Notes under the pieces: model-generated
Seen by the model: the letters and a program-made list of their open reading frames with translations, nothing else
Told to the model about the DNA's origin: nothing
Database searches by the model: none
Position numbers and translations under genes: made by a program
Assembly (NCBI RefSeq): GCF_022049065.2
Contig: NZ_CP095743.1
Coordinates: 201,001 to 265,000, forward strand
Source of the DNA: Niallia sp. Man26
GTDB lineage: Bacteria > Bacillota > Bacilli > Bacillales > Cytobacillaceae
Length of the DNA stretch: 64,000 nucleotides
Direction of reading: 5' to 3'
Shown: one piece after another, positions 43,971 through 52,171 of the stretch
Numbering within the stretch: position 1 is the stretch's first letter
How the letters are laid out: every line of letters begins with the position of its first letter

Positions 43971-44534
43971 TTATAGGTTTACATCAATGCGAGGAGTGGT
44001 TACCTCTTCTTTGTTAATCCCAAGGAACTTGTATGTCTCTTGTTTTGTAGAATGGTTAAAGTGCCTCTGCAATAACGAAATGGCAACACCTCGCTTGTAA
44101 GCATGATAACCAAAGGTCTTTCGCATCGAGTTAGTACCGATATTGGAGCCGATGCCTAAAGCTTCTGCAGCCTGATGAATAATCCGGTATGCCTGCTGTC
44201 TGCTTAAATGATTTTTGGATTTCTTCGATTGGAATAAATAGCTTTCCGGTGGAAGCTGGCTCACTTGGATATAGTGAAGAATTTCCTTTTTAACCTTTTG
44301 GTTCAAATAAACCTTGCGCTCATCCCGAAGATCATCCTTTTTAATTGTGTAGAAATCGCGAATACCTGCCTCTTCGAGAAGATCAGAGATGCGGATATCC
44401 AGTAGCTCCGTAATCGTCAAACCAGTATTGATGCCAAGCAAAAACAGCAAGTAGTCCCGTTCAGACTGCTTCTTTAAATAGCGTTTCATACTGTTTATTT
44501 GCTTTAAGTCCTTTATTGCCTCTACAACTTCCAT
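43971..44534 (-). CDS. Tyrosine-recombinase-like protein, catalytic domain only, first Arg replaced
   Basis: Protein of 187 aa that is mostly the C-terminal catalytic domain of phage integrases; the N-terminal arm-binding and SAM-like core-binding domains are missing. Box I reads GINTGLTITELLDIRISDL near residues 34-52, with Thr where the catalytic Arg (GLRxSE) is expected. Box II reads SMRKTFGYHAYKRG with Arg present, then FNHSTKQETYKFLG with the His and the candidate nucleophile Tyr. Strand transfer is therefore doubtful, and it may be a DNA-binding remnant or domesticated regulator. It precedes khtT-khtU by 21 bp. The SD is AAAGGAG. No element ends are visible. Confidence 0.82.
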   Translation of the reverse strand: MEVVEAIKDLKQINSMKRYLKKQSERDYLLFLLGINTGLTITELLDIRISDLLEEAGIRDFYTIKKDDLRDERKVYLNQKVKKEILHYIQVSQLPPESYLFQSKKSKNHLSRQQAYRIIHQAAEALGIGSNIGTNSMRKTFGYHAYKRGVAISLLQRHFNHSTKQETYKFLGINKEEVTTPRIDVNL

Positions 44535-44558
44535 TTTCTTTTGCTCCTTTGGATTTAA

Positions 44559-44596
44559 TGTAACTCAACATATAAAAAACATAGTATTGAGTAACA
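44559..44596. repeat. 10-bp inverted repeat before the recombinase-like gene
   Basis: TGTAACTCAA (44559-44568) and TTGAGTAACA (44587-44596) are complementary at 9 of 10 positions with an 18-bp centre. They lie 25-60 bp upstream of the minus-strand start codon, where an operator is expected. Confidence 0.45.
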
Positions 44597-44702
44597 TAAC
44601 TCTATTATAGGTCATAATAGATGGTCAGTCAAATGTAAACGTTGTTCTGCTGTTAAAGCTAGAACTGCTGCTTCATATAAAGAGGTAGAAAAGGTTTTTT
44701 TC

Positions 44703-44732
44703 TTGAATATTATTTGTGTTCGACTATATAAT
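44703..44732 (+). promoter_or_regulatory. Promoter in the 616-bp region, probably for the CNNM/CorC gene
   Basis: TTGAAT (44703-44708), an 18-bp spacer and a perfect TATAAT (44727-44732). A transcript starting near 44739 would have a leader of about 410 bases before the next gene. Confidence 0.6.
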
Positions 44733-45121
44733 TATTTCATTAAAGTAAAAAGTTTTTTGAGGGGGTGGAAGAAATGGGGCTGTGCAATTAAAGATTGATT
44801 TCCTAATAACAAAACGAACTATTAATCATTACACGAACCTAGGTCTCTCCATCCATTTGCTAACAAGTTGCCGATTTCGATGAACTTGCTAAAAAAAGTT
44901 TCATCATTATATAGGAAGTGATCGAAGGAAAATAGCTTAAATCTAAAAGAGATCAAGGTATGAAATGAGCACAAAAAAGGGTATGGCCGTAATATCCATT
45001 GAGGAAAAAGGGGAGAATGGCCGCCCGACATAAAAAGAAGGAAGTTAGAAATACTATTCACATGAGTGTATTTCCTTCTTTGCAGGCATTGCTGCTTTTA
45101 AGCTAATTTTCTTATAATATC

Positions 45122-45153
45122 AGGAGGTGTAAGCCTTTTTAGGCTGTTCATTG
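45122..45153 (+). promoter_or_regulatory. SD and start codon separated by a hairpin
   Basis: The strong SD AGGAGGTG (45122-45129) is 21 bases from the TTG start (45151-45153), too far for direct use. AGCCTTTTTAGGCT (45132-45145) between them can form a small hairpin; excluding it, the spacing is seven bases. No other in-frame start exists, because a TAA lies at 45130-45132. Confidence 0.5.
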
Positions 45154-46458
45154 GAAATTTTTAATTTAATTTTATTCGCAATACTTATAGCTTTTACAGG
45201 ATTTTTTGTTGCAACGGAGTTTGCGATCGTCAAAGTAAGAGGATCGAGGATAGATCAACTGGTTGCGGAAGGAAGAAAAGGAGCTTTAGCGGCGAAAAGG
45301 GTAACTACTCATCTGGATGAATACTTATCTGCGTGTCAGCTTGGTATTACAGTTACAGCGCTCGGATTAGGGTGGATTGGTGAGCCGACGGTGGAAGCAA
45401 TCCTTCATCCGGTATTCGAAAAGCTTCATATATCTGGATCACTTTCGACAATCCTGTCTTTTGGGATAGCCTTTATATCTGTAACCTTTATACATGTTGT
45501 AGTTGGGGAGCTTGCTCCGAAAACAGTTGCTATCCAAAAAGCAGAAACGATTACCTTGCTTTTTGCTCCGCCAATTATTTGGTTCTACAGACTTCTGTAC
45601 CCGTTTATTTGGCTTTTGAACGGATCTGCCCGTGTCTTGACTGGAATGTTTGGCCTAAAGCCTGCCTCAGAGCATGAGCTAGCCCATTCGGAGGAAGAAC
45701 TCCGCATTTTAATGTCTGAAAGTTATAAGAGCGGTGAAATAAATAAAAATGAATTAAAATACGTGAACAATATTTTTGAATTCGATGAAAGAATAGCGAA
45801 GGAAATTATGGTTCCCCGTACAGAAATGGTCACAATCAGTGTAGACAATACTTTTGATGAAATCATGGACATTCTGGAAGAGGAAAACTATACTCGTTAT
45901 CCATTAGTGAATGGTGATAAAGACAATGTTATTGGTCTAATCAACATTAGAGAATTCTTGACGGCAAGGATCCAAGAGAAGGAACAGATGGACCTGGAGA
46001 AATACATGAAGCCGATTATCCGCGTTATTGAGACAATACCTATTCGCGATTTGCTTATTAAAATGCAGAAGGAAAGAACCCATATGGCAATTTTGTTAGA
46101 TGAATATGGCGGTACTTCTGGTATTGTTACAGCAGAGGATATATTAGAAGAAATCGTTGGTGATATCCGCGATGAGTTCGATGAAGATGAAGTTGCAGAA
46201 ATTCGCAAGCTGAAAGAAAATCACTATATCTTAAGCGGTAAAGTACTAATCAGTGAAGTTAATGACCTGCTTGGCATTCATCTGTCAGAAGAAGAAGTTG
46301 ATACAATTGGCGGCTGGTTCTTGACAAATAATTTTGAAGCGGTCGAAGGTGATGAAATTGAGGAAGAAGGTTTTATCTTCAAGCTGAAAAGTATTGAGGA
46401 ACATCATATTCATTTCATTGAAGTATTTAAATCTGCTTTTGAAAAAGAAACAATTTAA
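45151..46458 (+). CDS. Hemolysin-like CNNM/CorC family protein (DUF21-CBS-CorC_HlyC)
   Basis: Membrane protein of 435 aa. DUF21 with three to four helices occupies about residues 1-190 ([23 protein letters not shown], then [18 protein letters not shown]). A CBS pair lies at about 210-330 ([36 protein letters not shown]). A C-terminal CorC_HlyC domain covers about 345-430. This family (YhdP/YugS/YrkA in B. subtilis) is involved in Mg2+ or Co2+ export or homeostasis; hemolysin is a historic label. The TTG start at 45151 has an unusually distant SD. It is preceded by a 616-bp non-coding region and followed by a terminator. Confidence 0.9.
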   Translation: MEIFNLILFAILIAFTGFFVATEFAIVKVRGSRIDQLVAEGRKGALAAKRVTTHLDEYLSACQLGITVTALGLGWIGEPTVEAILHPVFEKLHISGSLSTILSFGIAFISVTFIHVVVGELAPKTVAIQKAETITLLFAPPIIWFYRLLYPFIWLLNGSARVLTGMFGLKPASEHELAHSEEELRILMSESYKSGEINKNELKYVNNIFEFDERIAKEIMVPRTEMVTISVDNTFDEIMDILEEENYTRYPLVNGDKDNVIGLINIREFLTARIQEKEQMDLEKYMKPIIRVIETIPIRDLLIKMQKERTHMAILLDEYGGTSGIVTAEDILEEIVGDIRDEFDEDEVAEIRKLKENHYILSGKVLISEVNDLLGIHLSEEEVDTIGGWFLTNNFEAVEGDEIEEEGFIFKLKSIEEHHIHFIEVFKSAFEKETI

Positions 46459-46459
46459 T

Positions 46460-46498
46460 AAAAAGAGGACTTCAGTGTGCATGAAGTCCTCTTTTTTT
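46460..46498 (+). terminator. Terminator of the CNNM/CorC gene
   Basis: A 14-bp stem (AAAAGAGGACTTCA with TGAAGTCCTCTTTT) precedes a T run. Confidence 0.9.
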
Positions 46499-46598
46499 GC
46501 GGAAAATAACAGCAGATTGTAAGTTAACAGTTTAAAACAGTAAATAAATCCAATAATAGGTATTTTTTTAAACTAATAATTGGAAAAGAATCATTCTA

Positions 46599-46620
46599 TT
46601 TAATTATGTCAACATTGTGT
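46599..46620 (+). promoter_or_regulatory. mtl element 1, candidate MtlR site before mtlA
   Basis: This 22-bp sequence agrees at 19 of 22 positions with 48267-48288 before mtlR (core CAACATTG). Presence before both transcription units of the mannitol genes suggests a shared operator, probably for MtlR. Confidence 0.5.
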
Positions 46621-46657
46621 CCGTCAAAGTTATGCTTAGTTTAAATTGTAACGAAGC

Positions 46658-46671
46658 TGAAACCGCTTTAT
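46658..46671 (+). promoter_or_regulatory. cre-like site in the mtlA leader
   Basis: TGAAACCGCTTTAT matches TGWAANCGNTNWCA at all defined positions except the last two. It is 36 bp before mtlA, so CcpA-mediated repression is plausible. Confidence 0.45.
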
Positions 46672-46706
46672 CATTAAGGTTAGAAAGAATAAGGGGTGAA
46701 CAATTA

Positions 46707-48167
46707 ATGTCTAACGAAAATAATAAAGGTTTTCGCGTTAAAATACAGCGTTTCGGAAGTCACTTGAGCGGAATGGTAATGCCGAATATCGGCGCATTTA
46801 TCGCTTGGGGAATCATCACAGCACTTTTTATACCTAAAGGATATTTTCCTAATGAAGATTTGGCAAAATTAGTTGATCCTATGATTACGTACTTGCTGCC
46901 ATTATTAATCGGTTATACTGGCGGTAAAATGGTATATGATGTCCGCGGGGGCGTTGTCGGTGCAATTGCAACGATGGGGGTTATCGTCGGTTCAGATATA
47001 CCGATGTTCCTTGGGGCAATGGTTATGGGTCCTCTTGGCGGATATTTAATCAAAAAGGTTGACGATCTGTTCAGAGGTAAAGTAAAAGCAGGCTTTGAAA
47101 TGTTAGTAAACAACTTCTCAGCAGGTATTCTAGGAGCAATTATTACTATTCTTGCATTTAAGTTTGTAGGACCTGTTGTTGAAGCGATCAGCCAAATGCT
47201 TTCAAACGGAGTGGAGTTCATCGTTGATGTTAATCTACTTCCACTTGCGAGCATTATTATTGAACCAGCTAAAGTATTGTTCTTGAACAATGCAATCAAC
47301 CAAGGTATTCTTGGACCAATCGGTGTAGACCAAGCAAAAGAAGTAGGGAAATCAATCCTATTCTTATTAGAAGCAAACCCAGGACCAGGTCTTGGTGTCT
47401 TGTTGGCTTATAGCATTTTCGGTAAAGGCACATCTAGACAAACTGCACCAGGTGCAGCTATTATCCACTTCTTAGGTGGTATTCATGAGATTTACTTCCC
47501 TTACATCCTGATGAAGCCTGCAATGCTATTGGCAGTTATCGGTGGAGGAATGAGTGGTGTGTTCACATTCACATTATTCAATGCAGGACTTGTAGCAACA
47601 CCATCACCAGGAAGCATTATTGCCATTATGGCATTGTCTCCAAAAGGTGAGCATTTAGGAGTATTAGCTGGTGTAATCGTTGCAACCGTTGTTTCCTTTG
47701 TAATCGGTGCAATCGTATTGAAAACAAGCAAAGGCGAAGCAGAAGACATCAACGCTGCTGCTGATAAAATGCAAGAGCTTAAAGGTAAAAAGAGCACTGT
47801 TGCCGGTGCAGTTACTGGTGCAGCTACTGGTGCTGATGCTTCTGTTGAAGCTGCTGAAGCAACAAACAAAGCTGCAGACTTCGATTACCACAGTGTTAAG
47901 AAAATCATCTTTGCTTGTGATGCAGGAATGGGTTCAAGTGCAATGGGTGCTTCTATCATGCGTAATAAAGTGAAAAAAGCAGGCATTGAAGGTGTGGATG
48001 TAACAAATACATCGATTGCCAACCTTCCAAGTGATGCAGATCTTGTTATCACACATAAAGATTTAACAGATCGTGCAGTTGCGAAGCTTCCAGATGCACA
48101 CCATGTGTCTGTAGAAAACTTTATGAACAGCCCTAAATATGATGAGATTATCAATAACTTGAAATAA
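46707..48167 (+). CDS. mtlA: PTS mannitol transporter EIICB
   Basis: Membrane permease of 486 aa. The IIC domain (about residues 10-340) starts VKIQRFGSHLSGMVMPNIGAFIAWGIITALF and includes HFLGGIHEIYFPYILMKP (the GIHE motif of mannitol IIC). A linker rich in Ala and Gly (about 365-395) leads to the IIB domain with the phosphorylated Cys in FACDAGMGSSAMGASIMR (near residue 400). It takes up mannitol and releases mannitol-1-phosphate. There is no fused IIA domain; IIA is encoded by mtlF downstream. The start is the ATG at 46707 after GGGGTGA. The genes follow the mtlA-mtlR-mtlF-mtlD order known from Geobacillus. Confidence 0.95.
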   Translation: MSNENNKGFRVKIQRFGSHLSGMVMPNIGAFIAWGIITALFIPKGYFPNEDLAKLVDPMITYLLPLLIGYTGGKMVYDVRGGVVGAIATMGVIVGSDIPMFLGAMVMGPLGGYLIKKVDDLFRGKVKAGFEMLVNNFSAGILGAIITILAFKFVGPVVEAISQMLSNGVEFIVDVNLLPLASIIIEPAKVLFLNNAINQGILGPIGVDQAKEVGKSILFLLEANPGPGLGVLLAYSIFGKGTSRQTAPGAAIIHFLGGIHEIYFPYILMKPAMLLAVIGGGMSGVFTFTLFNAGLVATPSPGSIIAIMALSPKGEHLGVLAGVIVATVVSFVIGAIVLKTSKGEAEDINAAADKMQELKGKKSTVAGAVTGAATGADASVEAAEATNKAADFDYHSVKKIIFACDAGMGSSAMGASIMRNKVKKAGIEGVDVTNTSIANLPSDADLVITHKDLTDRAVAKLPDAHHVSVENFMNSPKYDEIINNLK

Positions 48168-48176
48168 TGATAAAAG

Positions 48177-48204
48177 GAGTATCGCCTAAAATGGTGATGC
48201 TCTT
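48177..48204 (+). terminator. Weak hairpin after mtlA
   Basis: GAGTATCGCC and GGTGATGCTC can form a 10-bp stem with G-U pairs, followed by TTATTTAT. It may attenuate rather than stop transcription into mtlR. Confidence 0.4.
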
Positions 48205-48266
48205 ATTTATGTTGTAAAAGGATTAAAAGTGGGTAATATAAACAAAATGATTTTTATGATCTAATA

Positions 48267-48288
48267 TTTAATAATGGCAACATTGAGT
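48267..48288 (+). promoter_or_regulatory. mtl element 2, candidate MtlR site before mtlR
   Basis: Second copy of the 22-bp element found before mtlA (19 of 22 identical). It is about 90 bp before the mtlR start and suggests autoregulation. Confidence 0.5.
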
Positions 48289-48374
48289 GTGAAAAAAATG
48301 CTATAACAACTGTTTGAATCCAAGCAATTACTTACTTATAATTAAATTATGTCAAGAAAACAAGGTGATATGGC

Positions 48375-50489
48375 ATGGTTATTTCTGCGAGAGAAAGACT
48401 GATTCTGCAATTTTTGCTTGAAGATATGAAAGAGGATGTCACCATTAAGCAGCTTGCTGACATTGTAAATGTGAGTGAGCGGACAATCCATCGCGACCTG
48501 AAGAATATTGAAGATGTTCTGCAGGCATTTCATTTGAAGTTGCAGAAAAAAGCAGGAGTGGGAGTAAAGGTAATCGGTACACAAGGTGATATTTATCAAT
48601 TAAGGGTCACCATCCTAAAGCAGGATTTTACAGAATATACCCCAGATGAAAGGCTTATCGTCGCATTATGTACACTGTTAGACAATAAGGAGCCTGTGAA
48701 ACTCTTTTCCCTTGCAAATGATATGGGTGTGACTACGGCAACGGTCAGTCATGACTTGGATAAGCTGGAGCCGATCATAAAAGAATACGACTTGCGGCTT
48801 GTGCGCAAACGAGGCTATGGAATCGAGCTGGAGGGTTCTGAAGATGCAAAAAGAAAGGCGATAACAAGTCTGATTTCAGAAAGATTTGATGTGCCGGAAT
48901 TTTTGAAGATGGTCAGAGACAATATCCAAAAGAAATCCACCAACAAAATAGATTCCATTTCAGAACGGCTGTTAGGTCTCGTTCATAAGGAAAAGATTAT
49001 CCTGATTGAGGGAATCATTGAAGATATTAATGAAGAGCTTCCTTACAGCCTGGCAGACAGTTCGTATGTAGGGCTGGTTGTCCATATTGCATTGGCGATG
49101 GAGCGTATCCAGCGGGGAGAAAATATCACTCTTCAGGAAGATTACTTAAGCGAGTTAAAGATAACAAAAGAGTTTGAATTCGCTCGTAAAATCGCCATGC
49201 GTCTGGAGCGGACCTTTGAGGTTGCAATACCAGATGAAGAAATTGGCTATATAACCATGCATTTGCGGGGAGCGAAAATTCGCTATGACAAGGATATAGG
49301 GATAAAGGATGAAAACATTGAGGTCGCTGTCATTGTACAGAGCTTAATAAAAAATGTGGAAAATTTGCTTCATACAAGATTATTAGATGAAACCTTATCT
49401 CAAGGGCTTTTAGCGCATCTCAAGCCAGCTTTATACAGGCTTAAACAAAAAATGAGAATTTCCAACCCGCTGCTAAGCGATATAAAATTGGACTATCATG
49501 ACCTGTTTAAAGTTGTAAAAAAAGCAGCAGAATTAACATTACCTAAACTGCATATTCCAGATGAGGAAATTGGTTATTTAGTTCTTCATTTTGGGGCAGC
49601 GTTGAATTCCAAGCAGCTTACGACTAAATTAAGGGTTTTAATTATTTGTTCAAGTGGAATTGGTACATCAAAAATGCTTGCCACCAAAATCGGCAATGAA
49701 ATACCAGGGCTGTCTGAAATAAAAACAGCATCTGTGTTTGAATTGAAAAACATTACCCTTGATGATTATGATGCCATTCTTTCTACTATCCCGATTGAGG
49801 AAATCAACAGAGATTATTTTGTGGTAAGTCCGATTTTAACGAATCAGGAACTCGAGATTGTCAAAAACTACTTACAGGAAAAAGGTGGACAATTAACAGA
49901 ATCAGCTGATCCAGCTGTTGATGGGATGGAGATATTATCCTTAAGCTTTGAGCATTTTGATCAGTTAGGAAAGCAAGTCACAGTTCTTGCCAATCTGCTC
50001 AAAAGTTTCGAAGTGTGGGAAGCAGCTACTAATGCTGATTTATCTAGGTTATTACAAGATGGGCTGGAAAAGCTTAAGCAAAAAGATTCTATCACAGATG
50101 CTTCAGAAGTGTTACAGTCACTCCAGGCAAGAGAAAAGATAGGAGGCTTAGCCATTCCAGATACAACACTTGCTCTTTATCATACAAGAAGCAATTCAGT
50201 GGCGTTTCCATCTTTTAATATAATAAATACAACAAATGCTTTTGAATTAAAGGCGATGAATGGCGGAAGCGAAAAAGTTACAAGGATTTTGCTGCTCTTA
50301 GCACCATTCGATCTTGCTTCGTCCACTTTAGAATTGCTGAGCTTTATCAGTTCCCTTATAATCCAGTCGCAAACAAGCATCAGGATGTTTGAAAAGGGGT
50401 CAAAAGAAGAGTTGGCACATTTCATAAGCAACCAATACTTAAAAAACTATATTCATACAAATCAGGAGGCAACAAAATGTCTATATTAA
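48375..50489 (+). CDS. mtlR: Mannitol operon activator MtlR (PRD-containing BglG family)
   Basis: Regulator of 704 aa. Two N-terminal helix-turn-helix domains ([33 protein letters not shown] near residues 14-46, and [18 protein letters not shown] near 116) are followed by two PRDs. PRD1 carries HIALAMERI near residue 232 and PRD2 carries [13 protein letters not shown] near 350, with the phosphorylatable His of [17 protein letters not shown]. An EIIB-Bgl-like domain ([17 protein letters not shown], Cys near residue 425) and an EIIA-like C-terminus complete it. This is the standard MtlR architecture: DNA binding controlled by PTS phosphorylation and by interaction with MtlA. It overlaps mtlF by 13 bases. 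Confidence 0.93.
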   Translation: MVISARERLILQFLLEDMKEDVTIKQLADIVNVSERTIHRDLKNIEDVLQAFHLKLQKKAGVGVKVIGTQGDIYQLRVTILKQDFTEYTPDERLIVALCTLLDNKEPVKLFSLANDMGVTTATVSHDLDKLEPIIKEYDLRLVRKRGYGIELEGSEDAKRKAITSLISERFDVPEFLKMVRDNIQKKSTNKIDSISERLLGLVHKEKIILIEGIIEDINEELPYSLADSSYVGLVVHIALAMERIQRGENITLQEDYLSELKITKEFEFARKIAMRLERTFEVAIPDEEIGYITMHLRGAKIRYDKDIGIKDENIEVAVIVQSLIKNVENLLHTRLLDETLSQGLLAHLKPALYRLKQKMRISNPLLSDIKLDYHDLFKVVKKAAELTLPKLHIPDEEIGYLVLHFGAALNSKQLTTKLRVLIICSSGIGTSKMLATKIGNEIPGLSEIKTASVFELKNITLDDYDAILSTIPIEEINRDYFVVSPILTNQELEIVKNYLQEKGGQLTESADPAVDGMEILSLSFEHFDQLGKQVTVLANLLKSFEVWEAATNADLSRLLQDGLEKLKQKDSITDASEVLQSLQAREKIGGLAIPDTTLALYHTRSNSVAFPSFNIINTTNAFELKAMNGGSEKVTRILLLLAPFDLASSTLELLSFISSLIIQSQTSIRMFEKGSKEELAHFISNQYLKNYIHTNQEATKCLY

Positions 50490-50908
50490 AAAAAGAAAAC
50501 ATCATCTTAAACAGCAATGTATCTGAAAAAACGGAAGCTATTAAATTAGCTGGTCAAATCTTGGTAGATCAAGGCTATGTATCAGCAGATTATATTCCAG
50601 CGATGCTTCAAAGAGAAGAGATGTCGTCCACTTACATGGGGAACTTCCTAGCAATCCCTCACGGTACAGATGAAGCGAAAGCAGCTGTTCTTCAATCAGG
50701 TCTTTCTGTAGTGCAAGTCCCAAATGGTGTAGATTTTGGTGACGGCAATATTGTTAAATTGCTTGTTGGTATTGCAGGAAAAGATGGAGAGCATTTGGAA
50801 ATCCTTTCTCAAATCGCTATCGTATGTTCTGAAGAAGAAAATGTAGAAAAGCTTGTACAAGCAAAATCAGAAGAGGAAATCATTTCAATTCTAAGCGAGG
50901 TTAACTAA
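50477..50908 (+). CDS. mtlF: PTS mannitol EIIA
   Basis: Cytosolic phosphocarrier of 143 aa of the mannitol/fructose IIA type. The active-site His lies in [15 protein letters not shown] near residue 62, the typical IPHGT motif. [19 protein letters not shown] near residue 106 is also characteristic. It passes phosphate from HPr to the IIB domain of MtlA. Its ATG lies 13 bases inside mtlR behind CAGGAGG, and the next gene starts one base after its stop, so mtlR-mtlF-mtlD are tightly coupled. Confidence 0.95.
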   Translation: MSILKKENIILNSNVSEKTEAIKLAGQILVDQGYVSADYIPAMLQREEMSSTYMGNFLAIPHGTDEAKAAVLQSGLSVVQVPNGVDFGDGNIVKLLVGIAGKDGEHLEILSQIAIVCSEEENVEKLVQAKSEEEIISILSEVN

Positions 50909-50909
50909 T

Positions 50910-52058
50910 ATGAAAGCTATCCATTTTGGAGCAGGAAATATTGGGAGAGGCTTTATCGGTCTCTTGTTACATCAATCAAATTATGAAGTTCACTTTGTGG
51001 ATGTAAATGAAAAAATTATTGATGAAATAAATCAAGAGGGAACATACCGAGTTCTCCTTGCGAACGATGCGAAGGATGAATTTACAGTTTCGAATATTAA
51101 AGGCATTAACAGTAAGGCGAACCCTCAGCTGGCTGTCGAGGAAATAGCTTCAGCTGATTTAGTAACAACTGCTATCGGTCCGAACATCCTTAAGTTCATT
51201 GCACCATTGATTGCAGACGGATTAAAAGCAAGAAAAGCAAATGATGGTTCATTCTTAAATATTATCGCATGTGAAAACATGATAGGCGGCAGCACAGAAT
51301 TAAAAAAATTCGTGTTTGAGCACTTAAATGATGAAGAAAAGACTTGGGCTGAAGAATATATCGGATTCCCTGATTCTGCAGTGGATCGAATTGTTCCGAA
51401 CCAGTCGAATGAAAAGCTGCTTGATGTTCTTGTAGAGCCATTTTTTGAGTGGGTTATTGATGAAACAAAAATTAAAGGCGAAAAGCCTGTAATTCCAGAT
51501 GCGCATTTTGTTGAGAATCTGACTGCTTATATTGAAAGAAAACTTTTCACAGTTAATACTGGTCATGCTACTACAGCTTATTTAGGTAACAGAAAAGATT
51601 ATAAAACTATATCTGAAACAATCGAACATAAAGATGTTGAGGAAAAAGTGCTGCAAGTATTGAGTGAGACTGGAAAAGTACTTGTTGAAAAATACAAGTT
51701 CGACAAGGATGAGCATCAAAAATATATCCAAAAAATTATTGGCAGATTTGCAAACCCTCATATCGTTGACGATGTGAAAAGGGTTGGACGTTCTCCGCTT
51801 CGTAAGCTAAGCCGTAATGACCGTCTGGTTGCACCGGCAATGGAATATATAGAATTGTTTAAAGAAAAGCCTGCTGGTTTAGTAGAAGTTATGGCATCGG
51901 CTCTGCTGTTTTTCTCTGGAGAAGACCAAGAGTCAGTTGAGTTGAAAGAATTAATTTTGGATAAAGGTGTGGAACAAGCATTCAGTGAAGTTTCCGGACT
52001 GCCTTTAGACAATCAATTAGTTGGTGCTGTCTCTGCTGCTTACAAAGAAATGCAATAA
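50910..52058 (+). CDS. mtlD: Mannitol-1-phosphate 5-dehydrogenase
   Basis: NAD-dependent polyol dehydrogenase of 382 aa. The N-terminal Rossmann motif is HFGAGNIGRGFIGLLLHQ (residues 5-22). The catalytic region contains DSAVDRIVPNQ near residue 155 and the KLFTVNTGHATTAYLG block (catalytic Lys and His near residues 212-220). It oxidises mannitol-1-phosphate from MtlA to fructose-6-phosphate for glycolysis. Last gene of the mannitol cluster. The full length matches the family. Confidence 0.96.
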   Translation: MKAIHFGAGNIGRGFIGLLLHQSNYEVHFVDVNEKIIDEINQEGTYRVLLANDAKDEFTVSNIKGINSKANPQLAVEEIASADLVTTAIGPNILKFIAPLIADGLKARKANDGSFLNIIACENMIGGSTELKKFVFEHLNDEEKTWAEEYIGFPDSAVDRIVPNQSNEKLLDVLVEPFFEWVIDETKIKGEKPVIPDAHFVENLTAYIERKLFTVNTGHATTAYLGNRKDYKTISETIEHKDVEEKVLQVLSETGKVLVEKYKFDKDEHQKYIQKIIGRFANPHIVDDVKRVGRSPLRKLSRNDRLVAPAMEYIELFKEKPAGLVEVMASALLFFSGEDQESVELKELILDKGVEQAFSEVSGLPLDNQLVGAVSAAYKEMQ

Positions 52059-52114
52059 ATTGTTTAGAAAGCTGTCCTTTAATGGGCGGCTTTATTTGTA
52101 TTATTTTCCAAGAG

Positions 52115-52140
52115 GTTTCACTGAATTTGGACAAGGGTAA
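52115..52140 (+). promoter_or_regulatory. Sigma-B-type promoter before the GspA-like gene
   Basis: GTTTCA (52115-52120), a 14-bp spacer and GGGTAA (52135-52140) match the SigB pattern GTTTAA-N12-15-GGGTAT at five of six bases in each box. gspA is a SigB-dependent general stress gene in B. subtilis, which supports the reading. Confidence 0.6.
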
Positions 52141-52171
52141 ATTATTAGCAAATAGAAAGGAGCGAGTAGTA

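Larger units (their letters stand above)
44535..45150 (+). other. 616-bp region without a convincing gene
   Basis: The stretch holds a dyad at 44559-44596, a good plus-strand promoter at 44703-44732 and a strong SD followed by only a five-codon frame at 44774-44791. It also contains a long bulged hairpin at 45034-45081 and the SD of the next gene. A 79-codon minus-strand frame (44822-45061) has no SD and looks non-coding. It probably acts as a long 5' leader of the CNNM/CorC gene. Confidence 0.5.

Noticed and set aside
45000..45035. Resemblance of AAAAGGGGAGAATGG to the yybP-ykoY Mn riboswitch core
   Set aside because: Only a short G-rich stretch agrees; the paired elements and conserved internal loops of the motif were not found by eye. 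A covariance search would decide.
44822..45061. 79-codon minus-strand open frame in the 616-bp region
   Set aside because: No SD, and a composition rich in Phe, Leu and Ser typical of non-coding AT-rich DNA; it overlaps the structured leader.
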